A stretch of DNA of 46,868 bases from an uncultured Fibrobacter sp. (GCF_947305105.1 NZ_CAMZCS010000027.1:1-46868); one strand, 5' to 3'; numbered from the stretch's first letter, positions 1 through 8,960 are shown. The notes: generated from the sequence alone by a model not told the origin. Made by a program: numbers and translations.

Positions 1-20
1 GGGCATGGCCACCTTTAGGT

Positions 21-192
21 GGTGGGCTAGGGAGAAATATCACGGCTTCGCCGTCCTATATTGACGCACGAAGTGCGTGATTCTTTTCACTAGCCGCTAG
101 TCTCTATTCTCTAGTCTCTTGAAGCTTCACTGCTCATTGCTCACCGCTCACGGCTCATTGCCCGAGCCCCGCGCCTCGAGCCTCGTGCCTTT
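21..192. repeat. Intergenic mosaic repeat, copy A (hairpins + heptads)
   Basis: Copy A of a repeat also found at 3437-3628 and 7290-7452. It begins with a TAGGGAGAAAT core, followed by the hairpins ACGGC-TTC-GCCGT and ACGCAC-GAA-GTGCGT. From about 88 to 192 a degenerate 7-nt periodicity follows, for example tgctcat, tgctcac, cgctcac, ggctcat, tgcccga, gcctcga, gcctcgt. A separate hairpin CCACC-TTTA-GGTGG lies just to the left (about 9-22). The repeat ends about 20 nt before the ribosome-binding site of the gene at 227. Its function is unknown. Confidence 0.85.
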
Positions 193-226
193 TTATTATT
201 TTATTAAGAGTTGAAGGAGATGGGTT

Positions 227-3200
227 ATGTCTTCAAGATTTTTGTTTTCTATTTCTGCGGCACTTCTTGCCGGAACCGCTGCCACCGCAGCGACTATTAC
301 TCCTGTAGTGCCGATTCAGTCAGATGGCTGTTACCAGATTTCGACAGCGGAGGAACTCTACGGTTTTGCCGAAATTGTAAACGGGAATGACAGTATTCCT
401 GGGAATAGTGCTGTTTGCGGCGAACTCCTGAATGATATCGTTGTAAATGAGAACGTGCTGGATGAATCGGGGAGGCTCAATCGCAATAGCGCCAAGACTT
501 TTGTTCCATGGATACCGTTAGTTGGATTCTCGGGAACGTTCAATGGCAACGGGCATGTCATCTCAGGACTATATTCCGCCACAAAATCTGGACTTTTTGA
601 ATCGATCTCTTCGTGGGATTCTGTTGTCGTCGTGAAGAACTTAGGAATTGTTGATTCTTATTTCTCGCCTTCATCCGCTGCCGGGGTCCTTACCAATAAT
701 ATTTATGGGAAGGCAGAAGTCCGGATAACCAATTTCTACACATTGTCTACCATTGAGACTCCAAGGGCTTATCTAGATATGGGGGCTATCACGGGTTATT
801 TAGACGAAAGAGCGCATTTGACCGTGACAAACTGCTATAACGCGGGATTATTTGTCGATAGTGACAATGATTTTTATTCAAGTTTTTTTGATAAATGGGA
901 CGCGTTTTCAACTTATCCATATGTTAAAATAAGCAACTCCTACACACTGAAGCGAAAAGGTATTCGCTATGTTACTTATGGAGCTTTAACGGATTCTGCC
1001 GCTTTTAGTAACGGGGCGGTTGCGTACGCCTTGCGTGAAGGAGAGGACGGTTCCATTTGGGGGCAGATCGTAGGTAAGGATAAATATCCGGGTTTTTCTG
1101 GCCGTCTCGTAAATACTGCGACGGCTAGGTACAATGTTACGTTCCATACTTTTGAGGGTGATACGGCCTCCTATTTCGATAGCTATATCTCTGGATTCAA
1201 CGTTGCTCTCCCCGAAAAAGTCGAGCAAGAAAATATGTACTTTGGCGGTTGGTACAGGAGTGCTGAATTCAGCGGAACGCCTGACACGATTATTTCTGAC
1301 ACAACAAAAGGGGATCTTGAATACTGGGCGAAGATGAATAGACGCTATAAGATAACCTATCATGCCGACGGTGCCGTTTTTTCATTGTATCGTCAAGAGT
1401 GTATTCTGGACGATTATGTGCCCATGGAAGAAAATACGGATTGCTACATAAGCGGAAAAGGAACGGTGCTTTATAAATGGCTTGGTCGTGACAGCAGTAT
1501 CTTCTTGGAATGGTACGACAACGAGGAACTGACGGGAAATCCGGTTGATTCTGTGGGGCCGGATGAAACGGGCGACAAGGATTTCTATGCCAAGTGGTTC
1601 GACCTCAAGAGGCCGCCGATAGACCCTGCGGACAGTTGCTACGAAATTTCGGATGTGGCGGAACTCTTCGGTTTTTCCGCACTTGTGAACGGGGAGTTTG
1701 CCGAGGGGGAAAAACGTCTAGATGACGTCTGTGGTAAACTTACGCAGGATATTGTTGTGAACAAGAATGTCTTGAAGGAAGACGGAACACTCGACAGCGC
1801 AAGAGAGGAGGAATTTTTCCCATGGAATACTATAAATCTTTATAATGGCTTTTTCGATGGGCAAGGGCATACGATTTCCGGGCTCTATGTGAATGAAGCG
1901 ATATTTAGTGCGTATGCGCCTGAGCCTTATGATTATACCAAAGTTACCATTCGCAATTTAAAAGTCAAGGATACTTTCGTTTATGGTTATCATTTTGCTG
2001 CCGGAATTATTAGTTCTTATAGCGGTTATCGCCCTTTGATGGAAATAGATAACACGCATTTTGATGGCGCTATTTACGTAGATGAATACGCGGCCCATGT
2101 TGGTGGTCTGGTCTCGTATGCCGATTATGTATTGATTATAAAAAATAGTAGCCATCGTGGGATAATTTCTATTCCTGATGGGGGTTATGCCGGAGGCCTT
2201 GTGGGATACTCTGATGAGTATATGGTTCTTTTGCAGAATTCCAATGAAGGACGCATTGAAGGTGGTGATGAAGTGGGTGGCTTGGTAGGGGAAATCTCAG
2301 GGCAATTCTTTATTGCGAACAACTACAATGCTGCCGACATTGTTTGTAATAAATGTCTTGCGAATGGTTTGATTGGGGGCTATTTTTCTGGAATTGGCCA
2401 ATCATTTGTCCTTAATAATTATAGCAGTGGTTTGGTTAGTGGTTCTAGTGGTGTGTGGCTAAAGAATTATAACGTGACTTTTGAAAACAACTACTATTTG
2501 ACAGGGACGAGCTTTATAGACGGCATCGGGACAGAGGTCGAAGCCTTGGATTTTGCTAATGGGACCGTGGCTACGGCGTTGTACAATTATGTCCAGAATG
2601 ATGCTGCCGGTATAGAAATTGTGGGTGGTGCTACGGGCGATAAATGGATTCAAGGTAGCAAATACCCTATTTTCTTTGAAAATGAAACGCGCAGTGTTAT
2701 ACGGTTGCGCGAATATGATGTGCCAACGAATGCTCTTTTATATACGCCAGGTCAGACGCTGCCTTTGCCAACTCCTACTGCAAAAGGTTACGATTTTTTG
2801 GGTTGGTATTATGACTCTAATCTGATAACTGAAATCCCTGCGACGGCATCTGGGTATTTTGTTATTACGCCGAAATGGCAAAAACACGTGAGTAGTTCCA
2901 GTATTGCATCCAGCAGTTCCGTGGCGCCGCCCGGTCCCGCCAATACGAGTTCTAGCGTTGCGGCATCTTCGAGCAGCGAGGAAAAAATCAGTTCCAGCTC
3001 TCCGGAAGTCAATTCCAGCTCCGCTATGTCCAGCAGTTCTGTGAAATCTAGTTCCAGCAGAGCCAAGTCTTCTAGCAGCGTCAAGTCGAGCAGTTCTTCT
3101 GCAAAGGCGAAGTCCAGTAGTAGCAAGGCTAAGTCTAGCAGCAGTAAGGCGAAGTCTAGTTCCAGCAAGGCGAAGTCCAGCTCTAGCAAGGGCAAGGACG

Positions 3201-3436
3201 CCATTGCCGCCGCCGGCCAGCTGCCGCAGTTCTCGCTTGCCGCTGTCGGCCGCAGCATCCAGGTGTCCGGTGCCCGCGTGGGTTCTGTCTACGCCGTGTT
3301 CGACATGCAGGGCCGCGTGATTGCCAACGGCCATGTAAATGCCACGGATTTCAGTGTCCACATGGACCGCTCCGCGACTTACCTGATGCGCATAGGCAAC
3401 CAGACGCAGAGAGTGAAAGTAGGAAGTAGACAGTAG
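227..3436 (+). CDS. Giant secreted surface protein, GLUG/InlB-like repeats with Ser-rich linker and T9SS-like C-terminal domain
   Basis: 1069 aa. The start is supported by GAAGGAG 6 nt upstream. A signal peptide (1-20, ending TAATAA) is followed by two similar halves. Each opens with the pattern CYxIS-x-AELYGFA, then F-G-T-F-NG-GH-xISGLY, and then GLUG-like glycine-rich repeats (for example AGGLVGYS near 660 and VGGLVGE). The halves are separated by InlB/Listeria-Bacteroides-type beta repeats (about 300-460 and 850-890; GWYxxxxF, YAKW). Residues 887-990 are a Ser-rich linker with a repeated KAKSSSS unit. Residues 1000-1069 resemble the type A C-terminal sorting domain of type IX secretion (VYAVFDMQGRVIANG..., ATYLMRIG). 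It is probably an outer-surface adhesin. The next gene is a paralogue with nearly identical ends and a diverged middle. The last codons run into the heptad repeat. Substrate or ligand unknown. Confidence 0.9.
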   Translation: MSSRFLFSISAALLAGTAATAATITPVVPIQSDGCYQISTAEELYGFAEIVNGNDSIPGNSAVCGELLNDIVVNENVLDESGRLNRNSAKTFVPWIPLVGFSGTFNGNGHVISGLYSATKSGLFESISSWDSVVVVKNLGIVDSYFSPSSAAGVLTNNIYGKAEVRITNFYTLSTIETPRAYLDMGAITGYLDERAHLTVTNCYNAGLFVDSDNDFYSSFFDKWDAFSTYPYVKISNSYTLKRKGIRYVTYGALTDSAAFSNGAVAYALREGEDGSIWGQIVGKDKYPGFSGRLVNTATARYNVTFHTFEGDTASYFDSYISGFNVALPEKVEQENMYFGGWYRSAEFSGTPDTIISDTTKGDLEYWAKMNRRYKITYHADGAVFSLYRQECILDDYVPMEENTDCYISGKGTVLYKWLGRDSSIFLEWYDNEELTGNPVDSVGPDETGDKDFYAKWFDLKRPPIDPADSCYEISDVAELFGFSALVNGEFAEGEKRLDDVCGKLTQDIVVNKNVLKEDGTLDSAREEEFFPWNTINLYNGFFDGQGHTISGLYVNEAIFSAYAPEPYDYTKVTIRNLKVKDTFVYGYHFAAGIISSYSGYRPLMEIDNTHFDGAIYVDEYAAHVGGLVSYADYVLIIKNSSHRGIISIPDGGYAGGLVGYSDEYMVLLQNSNEGRIEGGDEVGGLVGEISGQFFIANNYNAADIVCNKCLANGLIGGYFSGIGQSFVLNNYSSGLVSGSSGVWLKNYNVTFENNYYLTGTSFIDGIGTEVEALDFANGTVATALYNYVQNDAAGIEIVGGATGDKWIQGSKYPIFFENETRSVIRLREYDVPTNALLYTPGQTLPLPTPTAKGYDFLGWYYDSNLITEIPATASGYFVITPKWQKHVSSSSIASSSSVAPPGPANTSSSVAASSSSEEKISSSSPEVNSSSAMSSSSVKSSSSRAKSSSSVKSSSSSAKAKSSSSKAKSSSSKAKSSSSKAKSSSSKGKDAIAAAGQLPQFSLAAVGRSIQVSGARVGSVYAVFDMQGRVIANGHVNATDFSVHMDRSATYLMRIGNQTQRVKVGSRQ

Positions 3437-3628
3437 ACAGTAGGCAGTAGGAAGTGATTAGGGGCTAGGATCTAGGGGCTAGGGAGAAATATCACGGCTT
3501 CGCCGTCCTATATTGACGCACGAAGTGCGTGATTCTTTTCACTAGCCGCTAGTCTCTATTCTCTAGTCTCTCGAATACTCATTGCTCACCGCTCATAGCT
3601 CATTGCTATTTCCTCGCCCCTCGCTCCT
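3437..3628. repeat. Intergenic mosaic repeat, copy B
   Basis: It starts directly at the stop codon of the preceding gene with heptads (agtagac, agtagac, agtaggc, agtagga, beginning inside the coding end at about 3421), then agggnct-type heptads to 3480. The same TAGGGAGAAAT core and two hairpins as copy A follow, then tctattc/tctagtc and tgctcac/cgctcat/agctcat heptads. From 3475 to about 3570 it is almost identical to copy A. No T-tract follows the hairpins closely enough for a confident terminator, although ACGCAC-GAA-GTGCGT followed by gattcttttc could act as a weak one. Confidence 0.85.
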
Positions 3629-3664
3629 TTTTGTTATTTTATTAAGTGTTGAAGGAGATAAGTC

Positions 3665-6600
3665 ATGACTTCAAGATTTTTGTTTTCTATTTCTGCGGCA
3701 CTCCTTGCCGGAACCGCCGCCACCGCGGCAAGCATCACTCCCCAGCAGCCGGCGCTATCGGATGGCTGCTACCAGATTTCGAGCGCAGAGGAACTCTACG
3801 GCTTTGCCGCCATCGTGAACGGGACGGACGGATTCGCGAAGAACAAGTCCGCCTGCGGCAAACTCCTGAAGGATATCGTCGTGAACACGGATGTCCTCTA
3901 TGCATCGGGATCCCTTAAAGACGAAAATGCTGCAAGTTTTGTTCCGTGGAACCCCATCGACAGTTTCGCGGGAACCTTCGACGGGAACGGGCACACCATC
4001 GCTGGCCTGTACAGGGACGTGTCCGACGAAGATGACGCCAAGGATGTCGGCTTCATCCGCACTCTCGTGGGAAATCCCGACGGGGAGACGGTGATAAAGA
4101 ATCTAGGAATAATTGATTCCTACTTCGCGGTGAAAAGCTTGTACGTTGACGAGGTGGTAGGAATTTTTGCTGCCAAGGTGGTCGATTCCGATGCGAGCGA
4201 CAACAAGGATTCCCATGTGAAAATCCTGAATTGCTTTAATATGTCGTCGGGCAATTACGGCGGTAGCAGGTTCATCAATCATCTGTTGTACGAAATTGAC
4301 GAGCGTGTATCCGTCACAATCGAAAACTGCTACAATGTGCGCGGCGAAAAAATCCACGGATCGAATTACGGCTTGCTTGTCGTCAAGAATTCCTTTGTTC
4401 TGGGTTCGAATGAACAGGATGAAAAAGGGGGCATCAAGACCGCGAACGAGACACAGTTTGAAAACGGGACCGTGGCGCGCGCCCTGCACGAAGGGACCGA
4501 CGGCTCTATTTGGGGTCAGGATGTCGGGACGGATGACTATCCGAACTTCTCGGGCGAAATCAAGAATTCCGCGGCGGCCAGGTACAGTGTGACGTTCCAT
4601 ACGTTCAATGGCGACACGGCCTCTTATTTCGACAGCTATATCTCCGGATTCAATACGGCCTTGCCCGATACCGTCGAAAAGGAAAACACGGTTTTCTTCG
4701 GCTGGTACGACAATTCCGCATTTGACGGAAACCCGTATAAGGTTATCAAGGATACGGCGAAAGGGAATCTCGAATATTGGGCGAAACTCAAGAACCGTTT
4801 CAATATCTATTTCCATTGCGGTGAAGGGAGATTTGATGGCGACTGGAATACAAGTAGCCTGATAAGCGAGATTTCGCGTGAAGACACGATTTTCAACTAT
4901 ATAGAAGGGGCCCAGGCATCGCTTCCATATACCGGCCTATCAAATGAGGGCTACGTTTTCTCTGGTTGGTATGATAACGAGGAATTGACGGGAGTGCCGG
5001 TTGATTCCATTGTAGGGACGGATGTGGGCGATAAGCATTTCTATGCATCCTGGTTCAAGATAAGCAAACCGGAGCGGGATGTTGCGGACAATTGCTATGC
5101 CATTTCGGACAAGGCGGAACTTTACGGTTTTGCGGCCATGGTCAGAGGGACGTATGGCGATGGGCAGGCTTCGCAGCCTAACCTTTGCGGCAAGCTCACG
5201 AAGGATATCGTGGTCAACGAGAATGTCTTGAAGCGCAACGGAACGCTTGACAGCTCCAGGATGTCGACGTTCATGCAGTGGACTCCGATAACTGTTTTCA
5301 GTGGGACGTTCGATGGGCAGGGGCATAAGATTTCCGGCCTGTATGGATCGCCGTTGTTCGGTTCCATTTATGCGGGCGAAGCCGGAAAACCGGTTGTCAT
5401 CCGCAACGTGAAGGTGAACGATTCTTACGGAGCTAGTAGCGGTCTAGTGAGTTATGTCAATGACAGTACGATCTTATCTATGGACAATTGCCACTATAGC
5501 GGCTTTGTTTATGGTTGGCACGATAATGTGGCGGGTGGTCTTATTAATAGATCTTACGGCTACATCAATATGTTTAACAGCAGTTTTGAGGGAATCATTT
5601 TCTCCGACGCCCTTATGTTCGTGGGCGGCCTTGTAGGGGAATCCTACACCAACCTGGTTCTCATGCAGAGTTATATGAAGGGTACCATAAACCTTGTGAA
5701 TACCATGCAAATGGTGGGGAGCAATACATATTCTAGGCTTTATGGCGCTGGCACCCTTGTTGGCCATATGACCGGCCATGCCTTTATAGCGAACAATTAC
5801 AGCATCACCGATTTTACGGGAGAGACCCCGAGGGGCCATGCGGGCGGGCTGATTGGAAGCTTGAGTCTCTCGAGAGTGCTGGTCAGTAGGACGGATGTCG
5901 TTGAATACCGTATATTGCGCTCCTTTGTCCTCAACAACTACAATAAGGGATCTATGCCTGCAGATGCCGATATTACTGATTTAAGCGAACAAGTGGTTGT
6001 CGACAACAATTTCTATTTGGGGGGTGGCTTGTCGGATTCCTGCGGAGCGACTCCCGTTGCGGAAGCCGCCTTCACGGATGGCACTTTGCAAAACGCCCTC
6101 CACGATTACGTCCAGAAAGACAGCTCCGGCAATGCGGTCGCGCAGGGCATCACCGGCGATATCTGGACCCAGGGCGCAGAATATCCCGAATTCGCCCAGC
6201 CGGAAAAGATTAACGCAGTTGTTCTCGAAGGGGATACCTTGGGCGTCCTCAATAGCCCCATTCTCGTTTACAAGCCGGGTCAAACCTTCGAGCTGCCGCC
6301 GCTTGAACATGGGAGTATCATATTCAAAGGTTGGTATGCCACGCCGGACTTCTCTGGCGATACAGTTGTCGGCATTGCCGCAACGGATGCGGGTGACAAG
6401 GTTTTCTATGCGGATTGGGACATTGCGAAATTCCAGGTGGCCGTCGGTTCGAACTCGCCCGGTGGCAGGGTAGGGTTAAGGGCAAACGGCAGCACTAACT
6501 TCTCGCAATATGTTTCCAGCACGGTCCCGTATGGGACCACAGTGACTGCGAGCGCGGATGCGTATGATGGTTATGTTTTTGTAGAATGGAACAATGACAT

Positions 6601-7123
6601 TTGTGGCAAAAAGGCGACTTGTACGTTCACCGTGACGGAAGACATTGCGTTTACTGCGTCCTTCGATAAACTGAGCAGCAGTTCTGCGGCCTCGAGCAGC
6701 TCTGTGGCGTCCAGCTCCAGCGTCTCTTCGAGCAGTTCTGCAAAGCCCGTTTCCAGCAGCGTGCAATCGAGTTCCAGCTCCGCCAAGTCCAGCAGTTCTG
6801 TGAAATCCAGTTCGAGCCGCGCCAAGTCCAGCTCCAGCAAGGCTAAGAGCAGTTCTAGCAAGGCCAAGTCGAGTTCCAGCAAGGGCAAGGATGCAATTGT
6901 TGCTGCTGCCCAGGTGCCGCAGTTCATGCTCACGGCTGTGGGCCGCGATATCCAGGTGGCCGGTGCCCGCGTGGGGGCTGCCTATGCTGTGCTCGACATG
7001 CAGGGCCGCGTGATTGCCAACGGCCATGTAAATGCCTCGAATTTCACTATCCGCATGGATCGCTCTGCGACGTACCTGGTGCGTATCGGCAATCAGACGC
7101 AGAGAGTGGTAATTAGGGATTAG
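3665..7123 (+). CDS. Giant secreted surface protein, paralogue of the gene at 227
   Basis: 1152 aa. The start has GAAGGAG upstream, and its leader is nearly identical to that of the first paralogue. The signal peptide (1-20) is the same except for one residue. It has the same two-half architecture: GLUG-like Gly-rich repeats (ISGLYG, VGGLVGES, AGGLIGSL) alternating with InlB-type repeats (about 310-375, 415-460, 870-920). Unlike its neighbour it has an additional divergent InlB-like repeat at about 930-1000 (CGKKATCTFTVTEDIAFTASF). The Ser-rich linker is at 1002-1075 and the T9SS type A-like C-terminal domain at 1076-1152. The middle has higher GC than in paralogue one, whereas the 5' and 3' ends match closely in DNA. 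That is consistent with tandem duplication followed by divergence or cassette exchange. Predicted surface adhesin; ligand unknown. Confidence 0.9.
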   Translation: MTSRFLFSISAALLAGTAATAASITPQQPALSDGCYQISSAEELYGFAAIVNGTDGFAKNKSACGKLLKDIVVNTDVLYASGSLKDENAASFVPWNPIDSFAGTFDGNGHTIAGLYRDVSDEDDAKDVGFIRTLVGNPDGETVIKNLGIIDSYFAVKSLYVDEVVGIFAAKVVDSDASDNKDSHVKILNCFNMSSGNYGGSRFINHLLYEIDERVSVTIENCYNVRGEKIHGSNYGLLVVKNSFVLGSNEQDEKGGIKTANETQFENGTVARALHEGTDGSIWGQDVGTDDYPNFSGEIKNSAAARYSVTFHTFNGDTASYFDSYISGFNTALPDTVEKENTVFFGWYDNSAFDGNPYKVIKDTAKGNLEYWAKLKNRFNIYFHCGEGRFDGDWNTSSLISEISREDTIFNYIEGAQASLPYTGLSNEGYVFSGWYDNEELTGVPVDSIVGTDVGDKHFYASWFKISKPERDVADNCYAISDKAELYGFAAMVRGTYGDGQASQPNLCGKLTKDIVVNENVLKRNGTLDSSRMSTFMQWTPITVFSGTFDGQGHKISGLYGSPLFGSIYAGEAGKPVVIRNVKVNDSYGASSGLVSYVNDSTILSMDNCHYSGFVYGWHDNVAGGLINRSYGYINMFNSSFEGIIFSDALMFVGGLVGESYTNLVLMQSYMKGTINLVNTMQMVGSNTYSRLYGAGTLVGHMTGHAFIANNYSITDFTGETPRGHAGGLIGSLSLSRVLVSRTDVVEYRILRSFVLNNYNKGSMPADADITDLSEQVVVDNNFYLGGGLSDSCGATPVAEAAFTDGTLQNALHDYVQKDSSGNAVAQGITGDIWTQGAEYPEFAQPEKINAVVLEGDTLGVLNSPILVYKPGQTFELPPLEHGSIIFKGWYATPDFSGDTVVGIAATDAGDKVFYADWDIAKFQVAVGSNSPGGRVGLRANGSTNFSQYVSSTVPYGTTVTASADAYDGYVFVEWNNDICGKKATCTFTVTEDIAFTASFDKLSSSSAASSSSVASSSSVSSSSSAKPVSSSVQSSSSSAKSSSSVKSSSSRAKSSSSKAKSSSSKAKSSSSKGKDAIVAAAQVPQFMLTAVGRDIQVAGARVGAAYAVLDMQGRVIANGHVNASNFTIRMDRSATYLVRIGNQTQRVVIRD

Positions 7124-7610
7124 ACGAGAGACGAGATAAACGATACTAGGCACTTTAGTGCCTTAGTAGAGTTATCCTCTATGAGGAGAACGCCGCTGCG
7201 CGGCTACAGACGAGAGGAAAAAGTAGGCGTAGGTTTGTCATTGCGAAGGGCGAATAGCCCTGAAGCAATCTCTAGATATGAGTTAGGGATTAGGATCTAG
7301 GGTTTAGGGAGAAATATCACGGCTTCGCCGTCTGTTATAACACACGAAGTGCGTGATTCTTTTCACTAGCCTCCAGTCTCTATTCTCTATTCTCTCAAAG
7401 ACTCACCGCTCATAGCTCATACCTCATCGCTCACTGCTCGAGCCTGGAGCCCGTTGTGGACAATTCGCTGTTTTTCCCTGATTCGGGCTTACTCCTTGAT
7501 TGCAACTCTTTGAGTGTCAACGCTTTTTTTTTGTGACGCTATAGCAGACTATCTTGTGGATAGGATGTTGATAAATGTTGAAGGTGTGAATTGATGTTGA
7601 AGGTTCGGCC
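7124..7610. repeat. 487-nt gene-free region with mosaic repeat copy C and dispersed-repeat fragments
   Basis: No gene seen. From left to right there are heptad-like gacgaga units at the end of the preceding gene; hairpins GGCAC-TTTA-GTGCC, CCTC-TAT-GAGG, GCCGC-TGC-GCGGC and GGGC-GAATA-GCCC; and a gtcattgcgaa...gaagcaatctc unit resembling a dispersed intergenic repeat common in many bacteria. Copy C of the mosaic repeat follows (about 7290-7452; core at 7305, hairpins, heptads to 7452). After that comes unique sequence with two near-matches to a DnaA box, TGTGGACAA at 7455-7463 and TGTGGATAG at 7555-7563, exactly 100 nt apart, and two atgttgaagg repeats (7574-7602). Confidence 0.75.
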
Positions 7611-8903
7611 TTAGAGTTCGTTCAGGTCGATGATTTCGGTTTCTTCTGCTGTGTCCGTCTGTTCGGGGGCGGGAGGCGCGGGTGGCTGCACCGGCGCCGT
7701 TTGCGGATTGGCGGAGTCTGCGTTCGCACCTTCCGGGACGGATGTCCCGGCGCTGTCGCTGGTTGTCGGGTCCAGGGCAATCGCTGCGGGCATGGCCGCG
7801 ATGTTCTCGCCGTCGATTTCGGGCACATCGCCCAGCAATTCATCTTCGAGGATGGCAGCCTGCGAGTCGGGCGGGAGTTCCGCAATTTTGGATGCGGCTT
7901 GCGCCCCGACGACGGGGACGAGCGGCTGCAGTATTGCGGGGAGCCTGTTTTTCGGGCCGCCCTTCGCATCCTTCGCGGTCAGGTCGAGCCCGTTGTTGCG
8001 GTAGAACTGGATGTCCCCGAGCACCTGTTCCGTCCAAGACCTCCGCATGGGGTCTTTGCGCCAGTCCTTTGGCGAGGAGCGCGGCGGGTTCAGTGGATAG
8101 AACTGGATGATGGCGTCTTCGACGGGTATCCCCGCGTCGAGTTCCTTCTTGAGGGCTTCGGCGCCTATGTAAATCTGTTCGAGCCCGGTCCCTTCTTTCA
8201 GCGCGAGCATCCCTTTGTGCTTCGCGTCTTTCTCGTAGTTCATCCGGAAGTCGGACACGTGCTTCACGAGCGACATGAGCAGCGCCGGGTCCACTTCGTG
8301 CATGTAGGCCGCTTCCATGACGGGCAGGCTCGAAAGCTGTTCCCCGTTCCAGGGAGTGCCCAGGTAGACGATTTGCAGCAGGTGGCGGCTACCTTTGCTC
8401 GTGAGTGTCACCAGGTAGCGCTTGCCGAGTGTGCGCCTGAGTTTCTTGAGGATGCGGATGCCGCGGTTCTTGAATTGCCTGTAGCCGACGAACGTTATGC
8501 CGAGCGTGTCTTTGACGTGTTCGAGGTGGGGCGTTGTCGCTTGCCGGACTTCTTTGTTGTATATCCGGAGGACAGCGGGGAGGATATAGACCAGTTCGGG
8601 CGTGGCGGTACTGTCCAGACCCCCTTCGCCCAAGACAAAGTCGCCCTTCTTCAGGAGTTCTGTTACCTTGTTCATGGCATACTCCTGGAACACGGCTTCC
8701 TCGTCAATGGGCTTTTGCGGTTTGGGCGGAGTAAGGATACTTGCAACCGAGAGCGCCAAGATCAGGAGCGGGAGAGTGATGCTCAGGATTTTCACTTTGC
8801 GGCTGTAGCGGAAAATGCGCCACCAGCTACGCGCCTTGGGCGACCTCAATAAGACGAGGACGATGGTTCCAAAGATGATTGTCCAGATGACAAGGTAAAT
8901 CAC
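7611..8903 (-). CDS. Membrane-anchored protein with degenerate lytic-transglycosylase-like domain
   Basis: About 430 aa if translation begins at the GTG at 8903. A longer open frame exists, but it would run through the divergent GroES-like gene and is unlikely. Two membrane segments (about 3-21 and 38-58) suggest a protein held in the inner membrane. Residues 195-265 resemble the SLT fold: VMEAAYMHEVDPALLMSLV, then KGMLAL where SLT proteins have the G-L-M-Q-L motif, then IYIGAEALKKEL. The catalytic Glu of the ES motif is not seen (KHVSDF at that place), so the domain may be inactive or only bind peptidoglycan. The C-terminal 100 residues are Pro/Ala-rich and acidic, probably disordered. The exact start and function are uncertain. 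Confidence 0.75.
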   Translation of the reverse strand: MIYLVIWTIIFGTIVLVLLRSPKARSWWRIFRYSRKVKILSITLPLLILALSVASILTPPKPQKPIDEEAVFQEYAMNKVTELLKKGDFVLGEGGLDSTATPELVYILPAVLRIYNKEVRQATTPHLEHVKDTLGITFVGYRQFKNRGIRILKKLRRTLGKRYLVTLTSKGSRHLLQIVYLGTPWNGEQLSSLPVMEAAYMHEVDPALLMSLVKHVSDFRMNYEKDAKHKGMLALKEGTGLEQIYIGAEALKKELDAGIPVEDAIIQFYPLNPPRSSPKDWRKDPMRRSWTEQVLGDIQFYRNNGLDLTAKDAKGGPKNRLPAILQPLVPVVGAQAASKIAELPPDSQAAILEDELLGDVPEIDGENIAAMPAAIALDPTTSDSAGTSVPEGANADSANPQTAPVQPPAPPAPEQTDTAEETEIIDLNEL

Positions 8904-8948
8904 GAAACCAATATAGGCAAAAAAGGCGTGGTCCGTAAGAAGATTTCT

Positions 8949-8954
8949 TATATT
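8949..8954 (+). promoter_or_regulatory. TATATT box 6 nt before start codon
   Basis: TATATT followed by aggggc and the ATG at 8961. If used as a -10 element, transcription would begin at or next to the start codon. It belongs to the set described in the findings. No convincing -35 hexamer seen. Confidence 0.4.
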
Positions 8955-8960
8955 AGGGGC

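Noticed and set aside
60-200. CRISPR-like array in the repeat regions
   Set aside because: The units are contiguous degenerate heptads, with no spacer of about 30 nt and no cas genes.
2738-3361. Long open frames on the minus strand opposite the Ser-rich linker
   Set aside because: Leu/Glu- or Arg/Ala-rich shadow of the KAKSSSS coding repeats; no start signal and no recognisable protein pattern.
7440-7610. Replication origin
   Set aside because: Only two imperfect DnaA-box matches and no dnaA, dnaN, gidA or rpmH nearby.
7701-8852. 383-codon plus-strand frame opposite the SLT-like gene
   Set aside because: Composition is the complement of the minus-strand gene (Val/Phe/Arg-rich), no ribosome-binding site; the minus-strand frame has membrane helices and the SLT layout.
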